This document shows, one piece after another, positions 46,452-56,783 of a stretch of 64,000 bases of DNA (positions within the stretch are counted from its first letter, which is position 1; every line of letters begins with the position of its first letter). Source of the DNA: Clonostachys chloroleuca (Eukaryota; Ascomycota; Sordariomycetes; Hypocreales; Bionectriaceae). The stretch spans positions 21,266,001 through 21,330,000 of the forward strand of contig JBANAY010000003.1 of NCBI GenBank assembly GCA_037952775.1, written 5' to 3'. The notes under the pieces are model-generated. The model ran no database searches, was not told where the DNA came from, and worked only from the letters and a program-made list of their open reading frames with translations. Made by a program: the position numbers and the translations under genes.

Positions 46452-46475
46452 ATGGATTATGCTGTAACAGGATGA
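46452..46475 (+). promoter_or_regulatory. Upstream ORF overlapping the start of the Zn2Cys6 regulator
   Basis: ATG at 46452 opens seven codons (MDYAVTG) ending with TGA at 46473-46475. The stop overlaps the proposed main ATG (46472-46474) as ATGA, a layout able to limit or couple translation of the regulator. Confidence 0.45.
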
Positions 46476-49417
46476 GTTTGTCTCCATCAGCGGCCAATGC
46501 GGCAATCGACGCGGAGAAGCCTTCGTGTCAGGAATGTCGTCGCCGGAAGCAAAAATGCTCGAGAGATGATCCGTCGTGTTCGTATTGTCTCCGACAAGGT
46601 GAGTGAATTGAGATTGACCATTGTAATGCATCTGAAAACATATTGATCCTAGAAGATATCCCTTGCGTATACGATGCGAGAAAAAATAAGCCAGGGCTGA
46701 AGGTCGGGGCAGTCGAAGCTCTCAGCAAACGGGTCGGTACGTTTTCATAGCTGTCCTTAATGCTGTTGGCGGCCAGCTGACGTTGAATAATCCCAACACA
46801 GACGCCCTTGAGCAATCCTTTCACGATCGAGAACAACAAGAAAAGGCTTTGAGAGATACAGGCCATGGTGGGCTCTCAGAAAATACCGCCCAACTCATAG
46901 GGGCCGTAACTGCTCTCGTCTCCGAAATACAAGGGATCACAGCGAAACGGAGTCAACCGGCTGGCTTGGTCCCCATCAATTCAATTACTCCCCGAGACGC
47001 TGGAAATCATGATGCTGTTGAACAAAGTCACGCCCCGAAGAGAAGAAGAGTATCTATTTATCAGTGTGTCTCGCCTGCTTCTAGTAGATCGCAGCCGCGA
47101 CTCGACATGTCCGAGGACCAAATTAGCTACGATCTCATAGACGAGGCCGTTGATTCATACTTCGCCAAAGTCTTCTATTGGATTCCTTTGATACACAGAT
47201 CTCGCTTCAAGGATCAAATCAAGTTGGCAGAGGGAAGAAGGAGACTGAGTGTCGTTATTGACGCCATACTGATAGCGACGCTACGCTTTGTAGATCGCCA
47301 CAAGCACTCACTATCTGAAGAAGACATCCTGCGTCTGACAACTGAGAAGAGGAAGTCCGTGCTCATTGCTGCCATGGATAATTTGAGCATCGAGAATTTA
47401 CAAGCGCTTGTTATCTTGGCGTTCACTGACGTGAGCCTTCCCTAATTTTAGATCGAGGCTATCGCTTTTCAGGTGGTATTGCTAACACAGGACCTAGATT
47501 GGCCACGGAACTCCAAATAGATCATGGTCAATAATTGGATCTATGACTCGAACTGCCGAATATTTACAGCTAACCACAGAAGAATCTCAACGAAATAAAA
47601 CCGGTACAAGGCGTTTGAGTCCACTTCCAGCGACGGACGATTGGGTAGAGCAAGAAGAGAGGAGAAGAATATTCTGGAATATTTTTGCTCTAGATAGGTA
47701 GGTGAAACTCCTACCGTCGAAGACTATACAAGTGCTAACCGTTCAAGTAGATACTTTTCTGTCACAACCGGGTGAGAGGTCCCTTGCTTGGCCACTTCCA
47801 CTTCGCATCTAATCGGTTTTAGATGGGATGCCATCATTGATACAAGCAAAATAAATCTTAAGTTACCAGCCAACGGGAGTTATTGGTATGCGGAAGAGCC
47901 GGTCGGGTGTCCGTACTTTAATATTGGAGATCGCCCCGGGGTTGAGGTTTGCAAACAATTTGTCCCAAGCCTCGTGAGGTATACTAACACTGTTAAACAG
48001 AAAACGGACAAGTCTTCTACCCATCCTAGTGATCAATGCCGATCTGACATTCCCGGGGATGCTGGAAGTCTGGTACTCAGCAGTGAGTCGTCCGGTGGAT
48101 CTTGGCTTGGTGGCTTCGCATATTACATCGAAGCCTCGGAATACCTTCGTCGGATTTCGACATTTGTACTTCACCAAGACGTCAACTTTGCCAACCAGAA
48201 GGATGTACGATCTTGGTTGACCCGTTTCAAGGAACTGGATCTCCAACTAGTCCAGTAAGTGACTCCAATCCTCGTCCATTTGTAGTCCTAACATATCGAC
48301 CCAGTTGGAAGATGTTTCTTCCTCGAAAATGGAGCGACCCAAATCGCGCCCCGAATACCTCCACCGGACCGAGAGATTTGGACCACAACATGACTCTTGC
48401 ACATGTCACCCACAACACATCGATGATACTCCTTCATCATCGCATCGCATTCCCCCGGCCGGATGGTGCCAGAATGTCCCTCTGCCTAGCGCTTGTAGTG
48501 CAGAAACATGTCGACTAGCAGCTACTAAGACTAGTAACATTATGGAGAAATGGCTCAGCATCTGCCCTGATGAAATTATTGTGGCTCCCCAGATGGCCCT
48601 ATGCACGTTCATTAGTGCCCGGGTTCTGATTCGTGAGTAGGAGTCTAACCTGAAACATCGCGCCTCTGTACTGACATCGGTTCCAGTTCACTGGCGAAAT
48701 GATAATAAGAAACTCGATCCCGAGTTTTGGGTTCTCGTTAGGAGTCTTGAACACATGTCGAGGCGTTGGGGAGGCCCAAGAACAGGCAGCGTGAAACTTC
48801 CGCCCAACCTTGCGGGCAAATACGCAATAAACTTGCGGAATCTTTATGAGAAATGCATGTCACATCCGGGTCTTGAGATCAATCTCATTGACTACCAAGA
48901 TGATCTGCTTTGCTCGGGAGCATCGTATACGCCGAACGACATTGCCGATCGAAATACGCGGCAAACATACAATCTTGGGATTAGTGACGCGGAATCTTCA
49001 CATGCAGCTCCATCAGTCCCGAGCAATATCGGCTCTACCCCGTTCGATAATGCAACGGGTCAGTTAGTACCATCCGCACACCTACAAGATGTCTCATCTG
49101 GGCGAGCCCCAAGCTCTTCCACGATCCACCTACCACTAGCTACATCATCTACTAATGAAAATACCCATATCACTGTGGGAAACGGATCATCATATTCTAT
49201 GGATGCAGCCAGCCCATATCCTCCAGAAGATTTAATGGAGATTTCACAGGCTCTTATGGATCAGAGATTCTCCGAAATGGATCGAATCATCACTTTAGAC
49301 GACTCATTTTTCGAAGCAGCTGCATTAGCACCCAACATGCCCTTACTTCCGATGAGCGAGTGGAGTGCCGAGGACATAAATGGGCAATACTATCCAAATG
49401 GTGGAAGGTCAATGTAG
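46472..49417 (+). CDS. Zn2Cys6 transcription factor with fungal_trans domain; one frame break
   Basis: It starts at 46472. The binuclear zinc cluster is [21 protein letters not shown], split by an intron before the last Cys block (EDIPCVYD), with linker [21 protein letters not shown]. An NLS-like KRRR follows. The middle homology domain has [31 protein letters not shown] and [15 protein letters not shown]. Further exons carry [27 protein letters not shown] and [20 protein letters not shown]. Near 48452-48456, in a run of five C, the frame changes before [15 protein letters not shown]. The last exon ends at 49417 after a Ser-rich region. It lies directly downstream of GH115 in the same orientation, so it may control the GH115/transporter pair. 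The break would truncate the protein after the regulatory domain unless it is a read error. Confidence 0.82.
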
Positions 49418-50224
49418 CTTTTTGTACTGAACCTTACAATATGTTATTTGATAGTCCGAAGACAGGGGAACCGTGTAGGTAGTATATTCGTAATTTGGCT
49501 CTGTTCCTCAAGTGCACCCTGAGGTTAAGATACCAACTTCATGTGATTGATATAGCCACGCTGCGAGTATCAAATTACTGCTAGAGGCGACAATCCAACA
49601 ATAAATGAGTCAATAGAGCCGAGAAATATGAAGACAACCTTTGAGCTGAGTAAGCAAGTTGCTGATCCTACACTAGACAAGAGAGCCTGAAGGAGTTTGT
49701 GGCTCATGCCTGCCAATAGTTAGCCTTGAGGTTTAGTTGTAAAATGATGAAGATAGGGCAAAAGAGAGAGAGGAGCGATTTGTACTTTGGATTATGGTTG
49801 AGGTTTATTATATTTATGTCTCGATGCTAGACGTTGGTTTAATATACGGTAGATTTATTTATTTCCCCATTCTCAACTAAAAATATTGACCCAAGAGATA
49901 GAATCAAAGGCAAGAAGTATGTACTAGAACTCTAGATGCCAAACCTACCCACATCTTCTTTCAATGCACCGTTTCGTCAAGCCTCGCATTGTTGTCATAT
50001 AGGGTGAGCTAGGGCTCCATTCTTGGTCAGTGGTTACTACCTTAAGAGGTAGGTAAGGTTCAATGTTTACCGCGCCGCTCAGTTTTTCGCTCCAGGCTGC
50101 CCTACAGCCTCAGCGAGCGGTGACAGCATATCTGCCAGTGAATGGTTCATTGGCCGTGTATCAACCCCTAACTTCACGTTGACGATATCGATGGTAGCTA
50201 TCATTAACCCCGACGATTATTCAT
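49418..50224. other. Intergenic, no gene seen
   Basis: About 800 bases, AT-rich in its first half. No recognisable element. Confidence 0.45.
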
Positions 50225-51936
50225 ATGCCACTCACCCCGGATCAGTCAACGTCTAGCCTCTCTATGGATTCCGCTCCGTACCTTATCACTCTGCCTGCAG
50301 AGATCTTGCAGCTCATTATTGACCAGACACATCCCTCGGGCCATTGGCCTCTTGCGCAAACATGCCGGTACCTGTATCAAAACAGCGAACGCGTTCTCAA
50401 TCTTCACAGCGACGCGTACCGAAAGTTTAGAGTTACATCGGACCTGGACCCAATGACCGTTTTCAACTTCCTCTAGAGTGTCTTCAGCCATGGCGTCGCT
50501 CATATCGATGCGTGGCACGTCAGGGAGTTTGAGGTTTGGGGCGAAAGGGACCCTGCCTGGGGAGAGGACTCAGAAGCGGACTCGGATACAGACCCGGATC
50601 CAAACGAATTGTCAGAAGTGGACTCAAACCCTAACGAGGCTCCGCTAGATAAAGGGAGCGAGGCGCGTCCTTGGTCGCTCCCCGAGCTTGATATCGAGTA
50701 CTTCTGTGAGAAACTGCTAAAGATACCGGATTTCTTCCCCAAGACTAATGAAGGGTCGTGGGGTGACGATGTCCGTTATGGGCTAGAAACCGGCCGCGAG
50801 AACATCACTAAAAGCCTCATGCTGGTCCACCTGCCGCGAATCAGGGCCATACGTTGCTCCAAGGCTGGTCGAGGGAATCATCCAGGCGTTGAAATGCTAT
50901 GTGAATATATATACTGGTGCAAGGCTGCTGGGACATGGCTGCCAGGATTAGAAAAGCTCGAACAGGTATCTGTTTCTATCCCCCCGATCATGGGTATCGG
51001 AGATTGAATACTTGTCCAGATGAGTTTGCCGCTCTGCTATGACTTCCGAACCTGTCTGAAGTATACTTCGCACACATGGATGGGGACTTTGAGCTCTCTG
51101 ATCTGGGCGTGGATCTGTTAACTCACGGTCCTCAAGGCCCATTCGACAAGATATCACCCGTCCGGACCATTATTCTTGATCGTCTAGAAAATAGCCTGAG
51201 CAAAAAATTGATAAGCTTTCTAGCTAAGATACCCCGTGCACTTCAAAATATCGCCATCCGCTTCCACACCATTAATGATCATGAGGAGCGTTCAAGAAGT
51301 GCGGCGTCATTAGTCGAAGCTCTCTCCGAGCATCAGTGCAAATCCCTACTGCGGGTTTGTTTCGACGCCGAAAACAGGCCTAACGGGCCGTTCGGGCCAT
51401 TCTTTATGCCAGGCTTAGACCTAGACGTTATCCGCTTCTTTGATGACCTTCGAGTGGTTACTTTGGGCTGGCTGGCCGTTGAAATGAGCCTGGCCGACAG
51501 TGACGACAGACTGCCTCGAGAAGAGCTATTAGACCGGCTATTTAGACTTTTTCAACTCTGTCTTCCAGACAAGATGGAGATCTTGGTGCTCGGTCCTTTT
51601 GTAGAAACTGTCGGTGTGTTGTTGACTGGTGAGCTTACTCGAGGCGATCGCGACAACTTGGGATATGTCGACGAGGCAGTTGAGGCAGCAATCACGTCGA
51701 GGCGATATGACAACCTTAAGGCTGTCATACTGGAGTATGTTCAAGCATCTCTTCATTACGTTGTCGGTGGCGATTGGCTTTTCCCTAAGGCCGTCAAAGC
51801 GGCGGAAGAGAGGGGAATCTATATTGGCCTGATAGGCGACATGCCACCACCCGGGCTTGGCATCTACGACGCTTTCGTGCCTGTTCCGACGAGAAGTTTC
51901 GTGGTGACAGGCAGGCTTAGGACAGAGGAAGAATGA
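50225..51936 (+). pseudogene. F-box-like protein gene with several interruptions
   Basis: It starts at 50225. The F-box-like region is PYLITLPAEILQLIIDQTH with PLAQTCRYLYQNSERVL. An in-frame TAG follows at 50474-50476 (after TVFNFL), and coding-quality sequence continues in the same frame (AHIDAWHVREFEVWGERD) to about 50985. There the frame changes in a run of six C. In the new frame an in-frame TGA occurs around 51035 between EFAALL and LPNLSEVYF. The remaining frame to 51936 is open and protein-like (RTIILDRLENSLSKKL, NLKAVILEYVQASLH). None of the breaks has intron signals. Family role would be substrate recognition for SCF ubiquitin ligases. With two stops and one frameshift it is probably non-functional. 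Confidence 0.7.
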
Positions 51937-52702
51937 TGTCCTCCCTAGACTGAGAAATGCCGAGGTGCTCTACGCTAAAGGATTGGATTTAAAAGAACCA
52001 TGATCGGGACGCTCAAGTTTTGGACTCACTGCAATGCTCTGATGTTTCTAACTAGGTACCATGTTGTAATACAGGTTCCAAACAACAGCTAGTTGGAATA
52101 AATGCCTCGCTCATTCACCAAGCCAAGCGTCAGGCCCTGTTTACCCACCTGATCTCATGGTCCCGTGGAAGCATATTGAACTGGCGCGACCCTGAAAACC
52201 CCGTGACAAACTCTTCTTCATTGTTAAGTACGGCATTGATTGGACAACAGATGTTCGGCTTTACCATTGCGGGTGGAAACTCCCCCCAATCTGAGAAATG
52301 GGCGGGGCATGATGATGTGTTCGTTTTCATGCCTCTGCTGCATCGCATGTCTGCAAATGCGCTTTTTCTCCGTTGGACAGCGTTCCAGCATTGATGGCAA
52401 GTGGCAAATGAAATTCATCCACGATTGGTGCCTTGAGCTCCCCGGGTTCGCCTAACAGCATTCCCAGGTCGGGTAGGAGTCTGGGGATTATCTCATTGTT
52501 CCGGATTGCTGCATGGGAGATTGTGGTGCTGTGTTGTCGCCGCAGAATTGATTGCTTTAAATTATGTGACAGCTGTAATACATGGGTTTGATGCGCCTTT
52601 TGCAGAAATGTTGCAATGCACATGATGGACTCGCCGAAGGCTACGAAATTATTGGTAAAAATTAAAAAAAGAAAAATTAGACTGATGCTTCAGAAATTGA
52701 AT
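51937..52702. other. Intergenic; possible unidentified remnant on the minus strand
   Basis: Minus-strand frames at 52623-52327 and 52348-52130 look somewhat protein-like (LLPDLGMLLGEPGELKAP; FVTGFSGSRQFNMLPRDHE) and could be one broken gene. No family was recognised and the call is weak. Confidence 0.2.
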
Positions 52703-52712
52703 TATAAAAAGG
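52703..52712 (+). promoter_or_regulatory. TATA box of the 68-residue protein gene
   Basis: TATAAAAAGG, about 105 bases upstream of the ATG at 52815. It is followed by a C/A/T-rich, G-poor leader with CAACA just before the ATG, the layout of strongly expressed fungal genes. Confidence 0.65.
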
Positions 52713-52814
52713 CCAAGATCACCACCTTTACCTCTCACCTCCTCAACTCACTACTCATCTCTTCCACATCAACAACCAAACCAAACAACCCCTTTCACCC
52801 ACCAATCCGTCAAC

Positions 52815-53150
52815 ATGTCTTCGTGAGCTTTCCCCAAACAGATCTGACCTAACAAAAGATATCCAGCTCGATTCTAATAAATCGCTAGCGCCGGCAAGCC
52901 TTTTGTTGTCCCTCTGCCCACCTCCACTGGCCTTTCCGAGCCTGCTGGTACGTTTCTTCCCCCATCCCCCAGAATTGTCATCTCATCACAGATTCTAACA
53001 CCCAAATCAGGCCAACTCATCAAGGGTGCTGCTGAGGCTGATGGTAGCCTCCGTGATGCCGCTCTCCTTCTGGGCATCAAGCTCGACCTCGAGGCTGAGG
53101 TCCACTTGACCGCCCGTGTCAAGGGTGATGTCGTTGTCGGTCTCTACTAG
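52815..53150 (+). CDS. Small conserved-looking protein, 68 residues, strong codon bias
   Basis: Three exons (52815-52822, 52889-52947, 53011-53150) with consensus splice sites (GTGAGC...GCTAG, GTACGT...AATCAG) give 68 residues: a short N-terminus, GKPFVVPLPTSTGLSEPA, then QLIKGAAEADGSLRDAALLLG and a C-terminus ending GDVVVGLY. Exon 1 encodes only two full codons, so frame scans miss this gene. Codons are strongly biased to the C-ending and GGT/AAG set of highly expressed fungal genes. The strong TATA box and C/A-rich leader support high expression. There is no signal peptide or membrane helix. I recall similar small hypothetical proteins in Eurotiales but cannot name a function. Splicing is supported by continuous frame and codon bias. 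Confidence 0.75.
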
Positions 53151-53596
53151 ACAAGACGCACCAGGTGTCCATCTGATGGATGGATGGTGATGGGGTAGCT
53201 AAATTCATAAAAGACTAAAAAAAAATTCAATTTTCTTAACAAACTGAGTCATCTTCTGCTTCATGTGACTCCCTGATTTTTCTTGAGGCGAAACATGAGG
53301 ACCGGGAGATATGAACTCCTGTTTGCACCTCATTGATTTGCTTACGATAATTTCCTCCCCTCCCATGGCGACTTACCCAGAGGAGAACGAGGTGAGAAGT
53401 CCAGAGTATCCGCATTCGCTCATACTCTAGCAAGAACCCCAAATTTCGTCCCATTAACACACATCGCTACAGCCTAGCTGGTTGTCTAGGTGTATCACGC
53501 GTACGAGGCAGACATTCGTTAGGCAACGTCACGAGACGTTGCCCTTTCACTTCAGTACTAGATTCAATACTCCAAGTCTGATTGCTTCTCCATTCG
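53151..53596. other. Intergenic between convergent genes
   Basis: About 445 bases with the 3' ends of the small protein gene and the hydrolase gene. Nothing else seen. Confidence 0.45.
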
Positions 53597-54454
53597 TTAG
53601 GCGTTCAGGAACGAGAGGACCGTTTGGATGAATTGCTCAAACCCATCGATGAAACATACGTGTCCTGCATCCTTGATAACAACGAGTTCCACATTGTTTG
53701 GCCTACCCGCAGAAGTGAATCCCTTCCCCACCTCTTCACTCATTGTTTTCATCGTCTCTGGAAGATTGGCGTCCTTCTCCCCAACGATGCAGAGCGCGTC
53801 CTCGACACTCATACCTACTTGACTGAACAATGGACGGATATCGAAAGACTCGCTCCACAGCGCGTGGCAACACGTTTCGAACCCGTCAAGACTGACGTGT
53901 GACATCAATTCCTTCAGATGGGAACTTTCTTCGATGTTCTTTTCCAAAAAGGATTTGCCTAGCCACCGTTTTAATGTCCCTTGAATAAGTTTGTCCATGC
54001 TTCCCTCCCTCCGGGCGGATTCCACCCTTGGTCCAAAGGGGTCGTCAATCCCCGCATTCACAGCAGAGCAACTGATTGTATCGCAAGCAACGAACTTCTT
54101 CACCACTTGCGGGTTTTGCGTGACAAAGTAGAACCCCGTTGCGGCTCCCATAGATACCCCAATCCAGGCATGAAGATGCTGTATATTTAGGTTTTTCAGC
54201 AGATCGCGCACGTCTTTGGCCAAGGACTTAAAGCTTGTTGTGCTCAAGTCTTCGGGTACTGACGACTGTCCGTGACCAGGCTGATCGTAGCGTAAGGTAC
54301 GGAAGCCACTTTGGTTGAGAATATCCCTGACGCGATGCCAGACAGTGAACGGGACACAAAGTGAATTTGCCAACAGTACGACGGGACCACCGTTTGGCTC
54401 TTCGTCAAAGTGGTATGACAAAGTTCGCGAGCTAGGCAAAATGAAAATAGGCAT
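53597..54454 (-). CDS. Alpha/beta-hydrolase, 3-oxoadipate enol-lactonase-like
   Basis: A single exon of 285 residues. The N-terminus LSYHFDEEPNGGPVVLLANS leads to the oxyanion-hole region LANSLCVPFTVW, characteristic of enol-lactonases. Then FRTLRYDQPGHGQS, nucleophile elbow WIGVSMGAATGF (GVSMGA), acid region ALCIVGEKDANLP, and catalytic His in DAGHVCFIDGFEQF near the C-terminus, in standard order and length. No break. Family members hydrolyse enol-lactones in the beta-ketoadipate pathway, but many fungal paralogues act on other lactones or esters. With no ring-cleavage neighbours in view, the substrate stays open. Confidence 0.85.
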   Translation of the reverse strand: MPIFILPSSRTLSYHFDEEPNGGPVVLLANSLCVPFTVWHRVRDILNQSGFRTLRYDQPGHGQSSVPEDLSTTSFKSLAKDVRDLLKNLNIQHLHAWIGVSMGAATGFYFVTQNPQVVKKFVACDTISCSAVNAGIDDPFGPRVESARREGSMDKLIQGTLKRWLGKSFLEKNIEESSHLKELMSHVSLDGFETCCHALWSESFDIRPLFSQVGMSVEDALCIVGEKDANLPETMKTMSEEVGKGFTSAGRPNNVELVVIKDAGHVCFIDGFEQFIQTVLSFLNA

Positions 54455-54689
54455 TTCGGTACATGTATGAATGAACCAGGTTTAGACTTGACGTGATAGA
54501 AGACCAGTGTTTGAAGGAAGCCAAGTGAAAGAGTCAGATTAAATGGTAATCTGACGAGCGCCTCGTCCCGACGGTAGGTGAGTAATCAGTAGGAAGGTTT
54601 ATAGAGTTTTCATCTACATGGCTGCAGCCTTGATCTAGTAGAGCCTATTTTTTGCCTTTCGTATTCATTGTTGAGATGTCGGGATGACA
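54455..54689. other. Upstream flank of the enol-lactonase-like gene
   Basis: About 235 bases leading up to the MITE target site; nothing recognised. Confidence 0.4.
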
Positions 54690-54691
54690 TA

Positions 54692-55005
54692 CTTGGGGGG
54701 CCTAAATCCGCCGGCCCCCCTACCTACGGTAGGGGGGGTCAGCGACTAGCGAAAAAGACAGCGACTCGCAAAAAAAAAAAGCGACTTGCGAGTCAACTAA
54801 TTTAGTATAGATAATTAAGGCACTTTTAAGGGGTCCTACCCTATAGTTATTTTTATAGACCTACTATAGGGTAAGTCTACTTCCTTAGTAGTGGATATAC
54901 CTAATAAAATAAAGTCACTTATTTTTTTGCGAGTCGCTGTCTTTTTCGCTAGTCGCTGACCCCCCTACCGTAGGTAGGGGGGCCGGCGGATTTAGGCCCC
55001 CCAAG
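54692..55005. mobile_element. MITE of Tc1/mariner type (TA target site) with about 85-bp terminal inverted repeats
   Basis: The 314-bp element starts CTTGGGGGGCCTAAATCC and ends with its inverse complement. It is flanked by TA at 54690-54691 and 55006-55007, the target duplication of Tc1/mariner-pogo elements. The left repeat (54692-54776) and right repeat (about 54922-55005) are nearly identical over 85 bases, differing by one G in a G run (seven versus six). The interior is AT-rich, encodes nothing, and has a second inverted pair (CTACCCTATAG at 54836-54846, CTATAGGGTA at 54864-54873). The high identity points to a recent insertion. It should depend on a transposase elsewhere in the genome. 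Confidence 0.88.
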
Positions 55006-55007
55006 TA

Positions 55008-55670
55008 ACTCTGTGCTGTAGTGAACAATTGAAAATAATTGAAACATGATGAGAACAAGCTTAGTTTATGCTAGGATGGATCTGGATTGTAGCTTGGGTT
55101 CCATAACCGGGAGGGTTTGGGCTCCAAAGGCTACGGGGGCGTAGTCCCAGAGAACCGCGTTGGCGAGTCAATACCCACCCAACGACTTTCCACTCCTCTA
55201 TAGTCTTGTCCTTCCAGATAGTTAATGGCAAGGAAACTACGAATACGGTCCTATAAGACTTCCTCACGAAATGATCTCTTGGTATGTTTGTAACTTCTAT
55301 AACCATACTAGGTCGGTTACTGACGAGTTTGAGATCCTGCCAACAATCTGCCAAATAAGGATATCCTTCGAAAGCTACCTTCAAGCATCGTAAGGTTGTT
55401 AAGAAGCCTACCCATATTCCGACTTATTAAGCCAAAGGCTGAGAAGGCACTGGTTGGAGGCCAAGCATCGACCTTAGGCCAACTGCTCTCCCTGTGCAGG
55501 TCGCTTTCCAACATTTGTGATGCATTCTCCGATATCATCTCAGTGATATCGTGTGCCTGGCAAGAAGGAATCGCCTGTTCAGTTTCCATTTCAGATACGC
55601 GAACGGGAGAAGGGGGCCGCGAAGGCCCTGCGCTGTTAGCTGTTTCTCATTGAGCTTTTTGAAGAGATTA
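55008..55670 (-). other. Possible coding remnant, family not recognised
   Basis: Minus-strand frames at 55589-55317 (MLESDLHRESSWPKVDAWPP) and 55384-55061 (VAFEGYPYLADCWQDLKL, VTNIPRDHFVRKSYRTVF) overlap in different frames and read like parts of one protein with a frame break near 55390. No family was identified. It could be the remains of a gene disrupted near the MITE or a chance pair of frames. Confidence 0.2.
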
Positions 55671-56783
55671 CGAATTCAGCCTGCAGCGAAATACATTGTT
55701 GATAGTGGGCGCATGGCGATCATATAGAGACTAAGTTGCTGCTCGGCCTCTTTTCCTCGGACAGCGTGTATTGCCATCAATCGTACCAAACAGAGCAGAG
55801 GTGCTACAGGGAAATATTGATTAGCCCCAAGCCACGAGAAAGAGAAAGACCAGAAACTTATAATAAGAGAGGGTGATCCGTTAATGAACCGTGAGCCATG
55901 TCTGTCTCGGCTACTCGTGCGATCTTTCTCTCTGCCTCGACAGAAGACTCAAAGCTTATGCGAGAAGCCTCCTGCGAGTTCCTGTTATTGATACCCGTTC
56001 GCAGTGGCCCTCTTTGGATGAGCAGAACCAGACAGCTATAAAAGTCAATGTTGGTTCAATATTCATGCTGACAATGAATCGCCTTCCTTGAATAAAGCCT
56101 CTAATAGCAGCCCTTGAAATGGAACAGCGTCAAGGCCTCGACAACTCCTGCAAGTCAGAAGTGATGGGGGCTCGTCTTTCCACGTGTTGACTTGCTGCAT
56201 AAGACTGGCTCTATTTGCATCCCTGTCGGTGCACAATATGCGGGATGTGCCATCGTTTCTACTAGGTTGTACGTGGCCGTTGATATCCCGAATTTCGTGG
56301 ATGCCCAACAACCTTCTTTGTCATTTCAAGCGTGCCGCCGATCAGGGCCGATCAGGGAACCAGCATGGCGGTTGGTAACTGCGCATGAATCTATGCCGCT
56401 CTCATATACCGTACCATCGATAGCCTGGGGCATAAGCTTGGGCACGGCGCCACTCTCGGGTTCGTCTTTGCATCTGCGTGTCTTTTGGGTTGACTTCTCT
56501 TCTTCTTCGCCGCGAGAACATGAAGCGTGATAGAGGAGAAATGGATCACATCCTTGAGGGCAAGACTACTAAGCAAATTGACAGGTTGGGTGATTACAAC
56601 CCTGCGTATAGGTGCATTTACTGGGTGCTCAATGTTGTTGAGTAGGATATATGTATGGAACACATACTTGGAGCGCTACAACTCGTTGGTGTCGGCTATT
56701 TTAATTACCATCTGGAGAAGAACATGGATCGAAAAAAAGTAATATATCAACTAATATTATCATTTCTTCGCCTGAAGACCATC
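55671..56783. other. Intergenic, no gene seen
   Basis: About 1.1 kb downstream of the F-box gene. Open frames on both strands are short and without domain features. Confidence 0.4.
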
